The notes beneath the pieces were generated by a model. The model made no database searches. It was not told the origin of the DNA and saw only the letters and a program-made list of their open reading frames with translations. The translations under genes and the position numbers were made by a program. From Desulfuromonas sp. TF (GTDB lineage: Bacteria > Desulfobacterota > Desulfuromonadia > Desulfuromonadales > ATBO01), in assembly GCF_000472285.1 (NCBI RefSeq), contig NZ_KI421413.1:281842-345841 (forward strand): DNA of 64,000 nucleotides, given 5' to 3'. Below are positions 1 to 8,258 of this stretch, in pieces. Each line of letters starts with the position of its first letter. Position 1 is the stretch's first letter.

Positions 1-1311
1 GACCAGCCCTGTTTCGATCTCCCGCTCGGCTTTCGCCGCCAGATTCGCGTTGCCCGTGTAGATGGAAGCGGACAGTCCGAAACGGGTTCCGTTGACGAGA
101 CGGACCCCCTCCTCGAAAGAGCAGCAGCGGATGACCGACACCACCGGGCCGAAAATCTCCTCCTGGGCGATGCGCATCTCCGGAGAAACCCGAGAGAAGA
201 TCGTCGGCTCGACAAAGTACCCTTCCGCGAGCGTCCCTTCGGCCGCCCTGCCGCCTCCGATCTGCAGATAAGCTCCTTCCTCCCGGCCGATGCGGATATA
301 GTCGAGAACCTTCTTCAGACCCCGTTCGTTGATCAGCGGTCCGACATCGGTCTCTTTTTTCAGCCCGTCGCCGAGGCTGAGCCGCCTCGCAGCATTGACC
401 AGCATCTCCAGGAAACGATCGTGGACCCCTTCGTGGACAACGATCCGGCTCGCAGCCGTGCAGCGTTGCCCTGCGGTGCCGAATCCTCCCCAGAGCACAC
501 CTTCGAGGGCCAGATCGAGGTCGGCGTCGTCCATGATCATAATAGCATTCTTGCCTCCCATCTCGACAGCTATGGGCCGGTGCCGCCGCGCCGCCAGGGA
601 TTCCAGCTTCTCACCCACAGCGCAGGAACCGGTGAAGGAGATGCCGTCGATCCCGTCATGCTGCACCAGTGACTCTCCGACCAGTTCCCCCTCCCCGGCC
701 ACCAGATTGAGAACCCCGGGGGGCAGTCCGGCCTCCTCCAGGATTTCCACCAAGCGAACGGCGCACAGGGGCGCATCGGACGAAGGCTTGAATACGGCGG
801 TGTTGCCACAGATCAGGGCTGAAAAGATCTTCCAGGAAGGGATGGCGATGGGAAAATTCCACGGGGTGATCAGGGCGAAGACCCCATGAGGAACGCGGAT
901 CGATTTGCAGTCCTTGTCAGGCAGCTCCGAAGGGGTCGTCTCTCCGATCAGGCGCCTCCCCTCTCCGGCCATGTAATAGGCCAGATCCACCGCCTCCTGC
1001 ACATCCCCCAGCCCTTCGGGAAGCACTTTCCCCATCTCCCGGGTCACCAGTTTCCCGAGTTCATCCTTGCGTCCAAGAAGCATTTCAGCAGCCCGGAAGA
1101 GAATCTCACCGCGCCGGGGAGCCGGTGTCAGGCGCCATCCGGCATAGGCCTTCCTCGACGCCTCCACCGCCCGGTCGACATCCTCCCGCCCGGAAAGGGG
1201 ATAGCGGGCAACAACGTCGGTCGTACAGGCAGGGTTGAGGCTTTCCCCGTATTTCCCGGAAGCAGGCTTGACCCACTTTCCGCCGATAAAATTACCGATT
1301 TCCACCGTCAT
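1..1311 (-). CDS. NAD(P)-dependent aldehyde dehydrogenase, 3' end missing
   Basis: Reading the minus strand from the ATG at 1311 gives 437 uninterrupted codons that run off the left edge, so the C-terminal 40-60 residues of a normal enzyme of about 480-500 are missing. The protein opens with a typical IGGKWV start. It carries the Rossmann-site segment TPWNFP, the general-base segment EMGGKN and the catalytic cysteine in GQRC (about residue 284). The family oxidises aldehydes to carboxylates with NAD(P)+ through a thiohemiacetal. The substrate cannot be told from sequence. A GAGGAGGT ribosome-binding site lies 4-5 bases before the start. It is transcribed away from lpxA, so no operon partner is visible. 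Confidence 0.93.
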   Translation of the reverse strand, partial: MTVEIGNFIGGKWVKPASGKYGESLNPACTTDVVARYPLSGREDVDRAVEASRKAYAGWRLTPAPRRGEILFRAAEMLLGRKDELGKLVTREMGKVLPEGLGDVQEAVDLAYYMAGEGRRLIGETTPSELPDKDCKSIRVPHGVFALITPWNFPIAIPSWKIFSALICGNTAVFKPSSDAPLCAVRLVEILEEAGLPPGVLNLVAGEGELVGESLVQHDGIDGISFTGSCAVGEKLESLAARRHRPIAVEMGGKNAIMIMDDADLDLALEGVLWGGFGTAGQRCTAASRIVVHEGVHDRFLEMLVNAARRLSLGDGLKKETDVGPLINERGLKKVLDYIRIGREEGAYLQIGGGRAAEGTLAEGYFVEPTIFSRVSPEMRIAQEEIFGPVVSVIRCCSFEEGVRLVNGTRFGLSASIYTGNANLAAKAEREIETGLV

Positions 1312-1334
1312 GGCTACCTCCTCGGAAAACCCTG

Positions 1335-1432
1335 ATTTACTACAGAGCCAGAGATAACATAGAGATAAGATGTTGATTCCAAATCTTTTCTCTGTGACTC
1401 TGTATCTCTGTGGTGAGAATGGCTTTTTGCGA
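1335..1432. repeat. CTCTGTG-type short intergenic repeat
   Basis: The gap between the aldehyde dehydrogenase start and lpxA contains closely spaced CTCTGTG/CTCTGTA units (about 1391-1415). A looser inverted counterpart, with CAGAGATAA and ATAGAGATAA, lies about 40 bases upstream. The two halves could pair imperfectly. No gene or clear promoter was seen in the rest of 1312-1588. Confidence 0.5.
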
Positions 1433-1588
1433 TTCCATTTCCTTCAGGATATCAAATGGGGAAGCTGTTTCAACGGGTTGAGCCCTTGCAGAAAACCTTG
1501 CAGAAAACCCTTGAACGGAGATTGAGGATGAGGCAATATGTGCGGGCCCTGATGATCCTGATCTGCGTGCATCCGCCAAGGAGAACCC

Positions 1589-2380
1589 ATGCCCGAGATT
1601 CATCCCACCGCTTTCGTTCACCCCACGGCTCAACTTGCCGAAGGAGTAGAGGTCGGACCCCAAGCCTTTATCGACGCCGATGTCGTCATCGGGCCAGGAA
1701 GCCGCATTCAGCACGGCGCCCATATCGCCCGCTGGACCACCTTGGGCGCCGATAATGTCGTCTATCCCGGCGCCGTCATCGGCCACGACCCCCAGGACAT
1801 AGGGTACCATGGTGAAAAGGCCTATACCGTCATCGGCGACGGGAATGTCATGCGAGAGGGGTTTACCGTCAACCGCGGCAATCGCGAAGGAACCTCAACC
1901 GTCATCGGCAGCCGCAACTACTTCATGATCAACAGCCATGTCGCGCACAACTGCATCATCGGCGACAATGTCATCCTGGTCAACGGGGCCCTTCTAGCCG
2001 GTCATGTCGAGGTGGGAGACCGGGCCATCATCTCGGGCAACTGTCAGGTTCACCAGTTCGTGCGCATCGGATCCTTCGCCATGATGCGCGGCGGCTCCGG
2101 CGCGGTCAAGGACATCCCTCCCTTCTGCGTCAACGACGGGCTCAGCTGGATTCGCGCCATCAATGCCATCGGTCTGAAACGCAACGGTTTCGACCATCAG
2201 CGGATCCGCGCCGTCAAGGAGGCCTTCAAGGTGATTTTCCGCTCTGAACTGGGTCTGGAAAAAGCTCTGGAAAAAGTGGAGAGAGATCTGGAAGTGACAG
2301 CTGACGTGCGCCGGATGATCGAATTCATCCGCTCCAGCAAAAGAGGGATCGGCAGCGGACGGGGTTCGAGCCGGGAGTGA
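1589..2380 (+). CDS. lpxA: Acyl-ACP--UDP-N-acetylglucosamine O-acyltransferase (LpxA)
   Basis: Catalyses the first step of lipid A synthesis, moving a 3-hydroxyacyl chain from acyl carrier protein to UDP-GlcNAc in the cytoplasm. The 263 residues match the family's usual length (E. coli 262). The N-terminal two thirds are left-handed beta-helix hexapeptide repeats. The C-terminal third is helical and includes the GLKRNGF segment. The HVAHNC segment carries the catalytic histidine (about His120, equivalent to E. coli His125). The residue aligned with the E. coli Gly173 chain-length ruler appears to be glycine. The start has AAGGAG about 8 bases upstream. The gene is alone here, without lpxD, fabZ or lpxB, so it is either a dispersed or a second copy. 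Confidence 0.93.
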   Translation: MPEIHPTAFVHPTAQLAEGVEVGPQAFIDADVVIGPGSRIQHGAHIARWTTLGADNVVYPGAVIGHDPQDIGYHGEKAYTVIGDGNVMREGFTVNRGNREGTSTVIGSRNYFMINSHVAHNCIIGDNVILVNGALLAGHVEVGDRAIISGNCQVHQFVRIGSFAMMRGGSGAVKDIPPFCVNDGLSWIRAINAIGLKRNGFDHQRIRAVKEAFKVIFRSELGLEKALEKVERDLEVTADVRRMIEFIRSSKRGIGSGRGSSRE

Positions 2381-2386
2381 TGGGGC

Positions 2387-2414
2387 AAGGTTAAAGGTTA
2401 AAGGTTCAAGGTTT
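2387..2414 (+). repeat. Four tandem heptamers AAGGTTN
   Basis: Just after the lpxA stop there are four head-to-tail 7-base units: AAGGTTA, AAGGTTA, AAGGTTC, AAGGTTT. This is a small cluster of the short tandem heptamer type, and the 37165-37227 cluster belongs to the same class with a different unit. Confidence 0.7.
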
Positions 2415-2478
2415 TAAAATCAAGAGAAGCTTTCGTTCGCAATAGCCGGCCTGGACAGGCGAATTTAAAGATCCCGGT

Positions 2479-2949
2479 TCAAGGTGTTTGACGGGATGTA
2501 ACAATTCGGCATAGTACCGCGCTACTCCCCTCCCCTTCCTTCCCCTCATCCCCTGCAAAAACAAACCGCCGATAAGTCAAAAAATTCCAGACCATGCTGA
2601 CGGCCGTCGCACCGGCCTTGGCCCCATTGGCCCAGAGGACCGGAGAAGACATACCTTCAAGAGGAAATGCCGTCAGCAGGTAGAGAACCCCGCTGTTGAT
2701 TGCCAGACCGCCCGTTGAAAATGCGAGAAAAAGAGCATACTGGCCGGGCGAGCCCTTCGATTCATCCTCGAATGTCCACCCCTTATTCATGAGATAACTG
2801 TTCAGGCTGGCGAGTACGAAGGCGCCGGCATTGAAAAGTACCAGACCAATGCCGCCTGTGATGCCCGTTATCCACATCAGCAGATTCAGTATTCCGAAAT
2901 CGAGCAGGGTATTGACCCCGCCGACCGCACCAAAACGAATTGCCTTCAT
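2479..2949 (-). CDS. GtrA family membrane protein (polyprenyl-phosphate sugar flippase type)
   Basis: A 156-residue protein with four predicted membrane helices and the GtrA signature FGAVGGVNTLLDFG near the N-terminus, ending in a WNFLTYRRFVF segment. GtrA proteins are thought to flip undecaprenyl-phosphate-linked glucose or similar sugars across the inner membrane for glycan modification. The reading frame extends upstream to 3066. The ATG at 2949 is preferred because AAAGGA sits 7 bases before it and the family normally begins with this segment. The short basic C-terminal tail is not conserved. The gene faces away from the Tad pilus locus. A GT2 enzyme of the kind GtrA works with lies at 17426-18196. 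Confidence 0.88.
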   Translation of the reverse strand: MKAIRFGAVGGVNTLLDFGILNLLMWITGITGGIGLVLFNAGAFVLASLNSYLMNKGWTFEDESKGSPGQYALFLAFSTGGLAINSGVLYLLTAFPLEGMSSPVLWANGAKAGATAVSMVWNFLTYRRFVFAGDEGKEGEGSSAVLCRIVTSRQTP

Positions 2950-3494
2950 GACGATATCCTTTAGTTTCAGTTTTATAGCTAAAGGATACCATCTTTGGAC
3001 GGATATGCACCGGTCGCACACTACTTCTCCCAGCTTAGGAAAATTTTCATGGAACCCTTGACACACCCTAAACGAGGTCTAAAGTAAAGACATATAGAAT
3101 GAATTTTTGAAGTTTCAAACAGATTTGCAAGGCGCGCCGACGGGAAATGCAATGGCGGAATCCAGATCATACTTAAGGATAGGAGGCCTCTCCTTAAAAC
3201 ATCGCGACACCTCGCCTTCGATCTTACTCACCTCCTCCGTCCATCCTTTCCTGTCCGCACTGAGAGTTAACTATCGGAAAGTCTTTTCAGAATCCTCTTT
3301 ATTCGGACTTCCCCCTCCCAGTCAGTTCATGACGAGGTAGTAATCGATTTGATCGGGGTCCCTATTTATTATTTCAACAACTTAGAAACAAATAAAAAAA
3401 ACAATTTAAGTCATATTCTTGACAGTGTCCAAAAAGGGGTTAGCTTTTAAACAAATAGATCAAGCAACACCCATCAAAACAAGGAGGTAACATC
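2950..3494. other. 545-base intergenic region upstream of the Flp pilin
   Basis: Divergent region between gtrA and the pilin gene. The + strand frame at 3107-3340 has no ribosome-binding site or family resemblance. A bulged inverted repeat lies at 3173-3197 (arms TTAAGGA and TCCTTAA around GAGGCCTC). The last 130 bases are AT-rich and hold the likely pilin promoter. No other gene was seen. Confidence 0.6.
3419..3446 (+). promoter_or_regulatory. Candidate sigma-70 promoter of the Tad locus
   Basis: A perfect -35 hexamer TTGACA (3419-3424) is followed after 16 bases by TAGCTT (3441-3446), a weak -10 match, in an AT-rich stretch about 50 bases before the pilin start. The same bases contain TTGA-N6-CCAA, a near match to an FNR-type palindrome. 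No sigma-54 type -24/-12 element was seen. Confidence 0.4.
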
Positions 3495-3680
3495 ATGCAA
3501 GAACTGTGGACCGGAATTAAAAGGTTTTTAGTGGAAGAAGAGGGAGCGACCGCCACCGAATATGCCGTCATGCTCGCGCTGATCATCCTTATCGCTCTCG
3601 GGGCAATCGTTTTCCTGGGCCAAAGGGTCACCAGCGGTTTCAGCACCGTCGCAAGTGCCATCAGCACCGCGGGATCGTGA
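3495..3680 (+). CDS. flp: Flp/Fap type IVb major pilin
   Basis: A 61-residue prepilin. The short charged leader (16 residues plus Gly17) is followed by ATATEYAVM, giving the Flp cleavage site G/A with Glu at +5 (Glu22) and the adjacent Tyr (Tyr23) that define this family. The next 20 residues are hydrophobic and form the assembly helix. The Ser/Thr/Ala-rich C-terminus lacks cysteines, as is usual for Flp. After cleavage by the prepilin peptidase encoded next door, it should polymerise into the Tad pilus used for surface attachment. An AAGGAGGT site lies 8 bases before the ATG. Being first in a 13-gene run fits high expression. Confidence 0.96.
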   Translation: MQELWTGIKRFLVEEEGATATEYAVMLALIILIALGAIVFLGQRVTSGFSTVASAISTAGS

Positions 3681-3741
3681 TTCAGAGGATGGTTCTGTAA
3701 ACCCCCTGTATTGAAGCAGAATATGCACATGAGGCGGCAAG

Positions 3742-4350
3742 ATGGCGATGTTCAACCTGAAAAATTTACCCCGGTACACATCCGGCGCTCTTGCAGTGAT
3801 TCTTTCTCTCCATTTCATCTATGAAAAAGGAGAGGATATCGCCATTCTTGCTGCCTCGATTTTTTTTCTTCTGATCTGCATTACCGACACTCTCGTTTCG
3901 CGGATACCCAACCTCGCCATCCTTGCGGCCGCGTCGGCCGGGCTGGGATACCACACATGGACGACAGGGGCATCGGGGCTCCTGTTTTCCTTTCTGGGAC
4001 TATTGACCGGATTGGCACTTCTCCTCATTCCCTACCTTATGGGGGGGATGGGAGCGGGCGACGTTAAGGCGCTGGCCGCTCTTGGCTCTCTGCTTGGCTC
4101 CGGAGCCGTATTACAAGTCTTCCTCTATGCCGCCCTGGCCGGAGGATTACTGGCGATATTCCATTACGCACTCGCTCATAATCTGAAAGAAAAATGCCTG
4201 AATGGAGCAAAAACTCTTCGTGCATTCGCATATACGCATGACGTGAACCTTTTCAGACCTCCCGCCACTACAGAGCGGCTGAGGTTCCCTTATGCCGCCG
4301 CAATCGCATTCGGCTTCTATGCCTTCGTAAACTGGGGAGACCTTGTATGA
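3742..4350 (+). CDS. cpaA: A24 prepilin peptidase (TadV/CpaA)
   Basis: A polytopic inner-membrane aspartyl protease of 202 residues with about six hydrophobic segments. The two catalytic aspartates lie in ITDTLVSRIPN (about residue 49) and in the family motif GMGAGDVK (GxGD). It lacks the methyltransferase domain of long PilD enzymes, as TadV/CpaA proteins do. It should cut the Flp leader and those of the TadE-like pseudopilins. A polar C-terminal extension of about 55 residues, beginning after the fifth helix, is longer than in the shortest homologues. It sits 61 bases after flp and its stop overlaps the next start by 4 bases (ATGA), so the two are translationally coupled. Confidence 0.93.
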   Translation: MAMFNLKNLPRYTSGALAVILSLHFIYEKGEDIAILAASIFFLLICITDTLVSRIPNLAILAAASAGLGYHTWTTGASGLLFSFLGLLTGLALLLIPYLMGGMGAGDVKALAALGSLLGSGAVLQVFLYAALAGGLLAIFHYALAHNLKEKCLNGAKTLRAFAYTHDVNLFRPPATTERLRFPYAAAIAFGFYAFVNWGDLV

Positions 4351-4832
4351 AGATAAGGAATTCCCAAGAGGGCGCCGCCGTCGTTGAATTCACACTCCTG
4401 GCTCTGCTTCTCTTGATATTCGTATTCGGCATTATAGAGTTCGGGTTTATCTGGCTTCAGTCCCATTATATTGCCAATGCCTCACGCGAAGGGGCCAGGG
4501 TGGCTTCGAAACTCGAAGATCCCACGAGCGGCGATGATTTGCTGACCGTTCAGAACGCTGTCAAGGATTACCTTCGGGGCTCCATCCTATACAGCGACGA
4601 CATGATAAATGATCCGGGAAAATGTTGCGAAGAGGGAAAGTTCATTTACATCGAGACTCCGATCCTTGAAACAATCTCCGACACCCCGGCAGTGAGAATC
4701 AACCTTACAGTGCAAACGGCCGATATCTGGGAGCCGGTGCTTTGGGATCTGTTGAACCTCGTACCCGGTGCGGATCTGGGCGAAGTCAGGCAGATAAGGG
4801 AGACGGCTGTCTTCCCAGTGCTGAATAACTGA
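4347..4832 (+). CDS. tadE: TadE-like pseudopilin
   Basis: 161 residues beginning with a short polar leader and the TadE signature EGAAVVEFTLLALLLLIF. The conserved Glu sits at +5 after the likely processing site (G/AAVVE), and a single membrane helix follows. The motif SHYIANASREGARVA, next in line, is the conserved post-helix segment of TadE/TadF. The remainder is a periplasmic domain with a CC pair (about residues 91-92). TadE-type pseudopilins are processed by the prepilin peptidase and are needed for Flp pilus assembly. It overlaps the cpaA stop by 4 bases. Confidence 0.88.
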   Translation: MKIRNSQEGAAVVEFTLLALLLLIFVFGIIEFGFIWLQSHYIANASREGARVASKLEDPTSGDDLLTVQNAVKDYLRGSILYSDDMINDPGKCCEEGKFIYIETPILETISDTPAVRINLTVQTADIWEPVLWDLLNLVPGADLGEVRQIRETAVFPVLNN

Positions 4833-4891
4833 TGGTTTGCGTTGAATGTGCATGCTGACTGTAATTGAATCGATTGGATGATTGACATCGT

Positions 4892-5401
4892 ATGCTGAAT
4901 TCATTCAAAAAAACAAAATATCCGACCCTTAATCAATACGGCGCAGCGGCCGTGGAATTCGCCGTCATCGCCTCTATTCTGTTCATCATTCTCTTCGCCA
5001 TCCTCGAATTCGGCCTTCTTTTTCTTCAGGAGCACTTCGTCGCCAATGCAGCCCGGGAGGGAGTGAGAATCGGCGTTCGGGCAAACAACTATAACTGCTT
5101 CGACAATGAAGGGGGCTGTCCTCCACCCGCTGTCCGAGTGAACAGAAAGGCCGTCGTTGACCAGGAGGTCAGAAATTACCTGAGTTCTTTTTACAACACG
5201 TCGCCAGCCGACATTGTAAATATTCCTGCCCCAGTCGTATCGGGCGATTCAAAAACATTGTCCGTGGAAGTCTCGGTACCCAACTTCTATCCGCCAATCC
5301 TTTCCGCCCTGATGAATCTTCTTCCCGGGTCCGGCTTCACCCTGCCGACGACCATTTCTCAAACAGCGACAGGAGAATATGAAGATCCTGAAGAACCATA
5401 G
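4892..5401 (+). CDS. Second TadE/TadF-like pseudopilin
   Basis: 169 residues, a paralogue of the preceding gene: a polar leader, then YGAAAVEFAVIASILFIILF with the conserved Glu at +5, and the segment EHFVANAAREGVRIGV after the membrane helix. The periplasmic part holds a small Cys pair (NCFDNEGGC) that could form a disulfide. Tad loci usually encode TadE and TadF in tandem, and this one fills the TadF place although its N-terminus is TadE-like. A 59-base gap separates it from tadE. No strong ribosome-binding site is seen before the ATG, only TTGACATCGT. Confidence 0.85.
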   Translation: MLNSFKKTKYPTLNQYGAAAVEFAVIASILFIILFAILEFGLLFLQEHFVANAAREGVRIGVRANNYNCFDNEGGCPPPAVRVNRKAVVDQEVRNYLSSFYNTSPADIVNIPAPVVSGDSKTLSVEVSVPNFYPPILSALMNLLPGSGFTLPTTISQTATGEYEDPEEP

Positions 5402-5432
5402 AAATTACTAAATAAGAAGTTCACAAGTCAAA

Positions 5433-5448
5433 CGCCGGCGAACCGGCG
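5433..5448 (+). other. GC hairpin between tadE2 and cpaB
   Basis: A perfect 6-bp stem CGCCGG/CCGGCG closed by a CGAA tetraloop lies in the 70-base gap. No T-run follows, so it is not a standard terminator. It may stabilise or process the upstream mRNA. Confidence 0.45.
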
Positions 5449-5471
5449 CTATACAGACAGGCTAAAGGAGG

Positions 5472-6311
5472 ATGATGATGAAAAAGTACGGCACTGTGAT
5501 CGCACTCGGACTAGCCGTGGTATTCGGAGCTTTAGCCGTTTGGCTCACCAATCAATGGCTGACGACCAGAACGACGGAAGAACAGGTCGTCGTTAAGGAA
5601 ACGGTCCCCATGACCAAAATCGTTGTTGCCGGGCGGGATCTCGGCATCGGAACGCCGCTGTCCGCGGACAATCTCATTCTGGCCCAGTGGCCCAAGGCGA
5701 ACGCACCCAAAGGCGCCTTCGAAAACGTCAATGAAGTCGAGGGCCGGGTGGCAATTACACGGCTGAGAGCCGGATCACCGGTGCTGGCCGCCGAACTGGC
5801 GGCGCCCGGATCCGGGGCAGGCCTGGTTGCCGTCATCCCCGATGGCAAGCGGGCCATGTCCATCCGCGTCGATGAAGTCATCGGGGTTTCGGGCTTCATC
5901 CTTCCCAACACCTATGTCGATGTGATCGCCGTCGGAAATCCCGAGCAGAATCGTCCGCGCGAGGTCAAAACCATTCTGAAGAAGATACAGGTTCTCGCCA
6001 TCGCCCAGGAAACCACCACCGAAGAAGGCCAGGCCAAGGTGGTGCGCACGGTAACGATGGAAGTGGACCCGGCCGAGGCCGAAAAACTTGCCCTGCAGAC
6101 CCATCAGGGAAGCATTCACCTGATTTTGCGAAATCCGCTGGAGGAGGAGAAACCGGAGCCGGTCGTGAAAAAGGTCGCCCGGAAGGTCGTCCCCCAGATT
6201 AAGCCGAGAGTCTACACTCCCAAGCCGGTCCCTTACGATATTGAAGTCATCCGGGGAACGAACAGGGAAAACGTTCAGTTCAAGACGGCTGAATCAGAGG
6301 AAAGACTATAA
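5472..6311 (+). CDS. cpaB: Flp pilus assembly protein CpaB/RcpC
   Basis: 279 residues with an N-terminal membrane anchor (about residues 8-25), then an SAF-like domain containing VVAGRDLGIGTPLSADNL and GSPVLAAELAAP, and an RcpC-type domain with VDVIAV and an LLxxxQVLAIAQ-like strand. CpaB/RcpC acts in the periplasm beside the secretin and is thought to guide the pilus through the outer-membrane channel. The C-terminus (about residues 225-279) is Pro/Lys-rich and likely disordered. AAAGGAGG precedes three consecutive ATG codons (5472, 5475, 5478), and the first is annotated. cpaC follows within 20 bases. Confidence 0.92.
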   Translation: MMMKKYGTVIALGLAVVFGALAVWLTNQWLTTRTTEEQVVVKETVPMTKIVVAGRDLGIGTPLSADNLILAQWPKANAPKGAFENVNEVEGRVAITRLRAGSPVLAAELAAPGSGAGLVAVIPDGKRAMSIRVDEVIGVSGFILPNTYVDVIAVGNPEQNRPREVKTILKKIQVLAIAQETTTEEGQAKVVRTVTMEVDPAEAEKLALQTHQGSIHLILRNPLEEEKPEPVVKKVARKVVPQIKPRVYTPKPVPYDIEVIRGTNRENVQFKTAESEERL

Positions 6312-6329
6312 ATTGAAATGGAGGCTTCA

Positions 6330-7895
6330 ATGAAAAACTTCCTGGCAGCATCCTGGGTCGGCAAGGCAACACTGCTGCTGACGCTGTTCTGGCTCTTCTG
6401 TAATCTCTCCTTCGCGGCCGAGGCCGAGCGCCGTACCCTGGAGCTCAAGCTGGGAGGTTCCGAGCTGATCAAGACCAGCCACCCCTTCCGAAGGGTCTCT
6501 CTCGCGGATCCGACCATTGCCGACGTGGTGGTTCTTTCACCCACGGAAATTTACATCTTCGGCAAAAAGGTCGGATATACGAGCATGATCCTGTGGGAGG
6601 CGGATAAGGGGAAAACCCTCCTCGACGTCACCGTCTCTCTCGATCTGACCGCACTGAAAGGGAAACTGCATGATCTTTACCCCGATCAGCAGATTCAGGT
6701 CTACGGCACCGAAACGGGAGTCGTCCTCTCCGGAACGGTCTCCGGTCCCGAAGTGGTCGAGCAGGTACTGCGCCTGACGCAGACCTATCTCCCCAAGGAG
6801 TCGACGGGCAAAAAGGGCGGTGAGGGAACCGGACGCTCCGGAACCGGAATCACCAATCTGCTCAAAGTCGGCAGCATCCAGCAGGTGATGCTGGAGGTCA
6901 AGTTCGCCGAGGTGCGGCGCGACTCCAACCGGGACTGGCAGGCTGCCCTGGGCCTCGGCGGGCTTGGGAGCGATTTCACCGGCGCGGCCGGGGTCGGCAG
7001 CGTACTTCAACCCTTCGACATCATCAGCGGTCCCGGCCTGCTGCCGGGCGGCTTTCCAGTTACCGTGCAGAACGGAGTCATAGACGGCCTTGCGCAGAAC
7101 ACGGGCTCTCTCCTGCTGAATTTTGCGGACAACCCCGCGAACATCTTTGTCAACATTGACAATTTCACCGCTGCCTTCCGTTTCCTCGAAGGCGAAGGGC
7201 TCGCGAGGCTTCTGGCCGAACCGCGGCTGGTGACGCAGAGCGGTCAGGAAGCCAGTTTTCTGGCCGGCGGGGAATTTCCCATCCCCGTTTCCCAGGATGA
7301 GGATACGATCACTATCGAATACAAGGAGTTCGGCGTTGGCCTGGTCTTCACACCGATCGTCCTAAGCGACGGGAAGATCAGCCTTCGAGTCGCTCCTAGC
7401 GTGAGCGCAATTACCAGCACCAGTGTCATACCAACGGGCATACAGGGTGCCGACTTCATCGTTCCCAGTCTCTCCACCCGCAAGCTCGAATCGACGGTAC
7501 AGCTCTACGACGGGCAGACCCTGGCCCTGGCCGGTCTGCTGCAGGACAATATCAATGAAGCCGTCAGAAAGGTTCCAGGCCTTGGGGATATTCCCATCCT
7601 TGGCTCCCTCTTCCGCAGCTCCAGCTTCCAGCAGGAAAAAACGGATCTTCTTATCACCGTCACCCCTCACTTGATCAAACCCGACAGAGAGAACTCCATC
7701 AGTTATCCGGGTGAATATTTCCAGATCCCCAATCGTTTCGAATTCTATCTGGAAGGGCGTCTTGAGGGGAGAAGGTCGCCAAATGACCCCTCGGCCTTCG
7801 GAAGGCACAGCTTCGCCCAACAGATGGTGCCGGTGAGCGATCAGGGTGGTCTGGAAGGGGAATTCGGAAATCAACCGGTCACGGTAGAGCAATAA
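6330..7895 (+). CDS. cpaC: Flp pilus outer-membrane secretin CpaC/RcpA
   Basis: Forms the outer-membrane pore for the Tad pilus. The ATG at 6330 is preferred over 6318 because GGAGG ends 5 bases before it and the protein then opens with a clean signal peptide (MKNFLAASWV... AEA). Features in order: an N-terminal pilus-secretin domain (ELIKTSHPFRRVSLADPTIADV), a BON-like periplasmic domain, and the type II/III secretin domain from about residue 185, including MLEVKFAEV, RLLAEPRLVTQSGQEASFLAGGEFP and the ending PGLGDIPILGSLFRS. The C-terminal tail of about 70 residues after the barrel is polar. About 521 residues, normal for the family. Confidence 0.95.
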   Translation: MKNFLAASWVGKATLLLTLFWLFCNLSFAAEAERRTLELKLGGSELIKTSHPFRRVSLADPTIADVVVLSPTEIYIFGKKVGYTSMILWEADKGKTLLDVTVSLDLTALKGKLHDLYPDQQIQVYGTETGVVLSGTVSGPEVVEQVLRLTQTYLPKESTGKKGGEGTGRSGTGITNLLKVGSIQQVMLEVKFAEVRRDSNRDWQAALGLGGLGSDFTGAAGVGSVLQPFDIISGPGLLPGGFPVTVQNGVIDGLAQNTGSLLLNFADNPANIFVNIDNFTAAFRFLEGEGLARLLAEPRLVTQSGQEASFLAGGEFPIPVSQDEDTITIEYKEFGVGLVFTPIVLSDGKISLRVAPSVSAITSTSVIPTGIQGADFIVPSLSTRKLESTVQLYDGQTLALAGLLQDNINEAVRKVPGLGDIPILGSLFRSSSFQQEKTDLLITVTPHLIKPDRENSISYPGEYFQIPNRFEFYLEGRLEGRRSPNDPSAFGRHSFAQQMVPVSDQGGLEGEFGNQPVTVEQ

Positions 7896-7908
7896 AGGAG
7901 GAGCAAAC

Positions 7909-8178
7909 ATGAAACGTCTAGTCCTGATTGTCGCATGCATGACCCTGCTGGGGGGATGCGCCTCCTTTAAGGAAGCCTATTATCTGGACCGGGAATACGG
8001 CATGGCCAGCCAGGCGGCCTGGGACAAGCAGGTCGCCTACCCCGATTACCGCTACGCGGCTAAAGTCCCTGAGACGACTGAAGGGATCACCGCCGAAGAA
8101 GTCATGGATGTTTACAATGGAACCTTCGGCGATGTACCGGAAGAGGTCAACATATTTCAAATGGGTATTGAACAGTAA
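7909..8178 (+). CDS. Small Tad-locus lipoprotein
   Basis: 89 residues with a lipobox LGGC (Cys17) after a short hydrophobic signal, so it should be a lipid-anchored periplasmic or outer-membrane protein. The mature part is acidic and Tyr-rich with no domain I recognise. Placed between the secretin and the TadG-like gene, with GGAGG 7 bases before the ATG and 13 bases after cpaC, it is probably a pilotin-like or accessory factor for the secretin. That role is inferred from context only. Confidence 0.8.
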   Translation: MKRLVLIVACMTLLGGCASFKEAYYLDREYGMASQAAWDKQVAYPDYRYAAKVPETTEGITAEEVMDVYNGTFGDVPEEVNIFQMGIEQ

Positions 8179-8258
8179 ACCTGATCTTTACCGTGCATAA
8201 TCGTGGATCGTCAAGCAGGCCTGGCTTTCCCCAAGACCTGCCCCAAAAGGGGAAGAGC

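Noticed and set aside
3107..3340. 77-codon plus-strand frame upstream of the pilin
   Set aside because: No ribosome-binding site, atypical composition, no recognisable segment.
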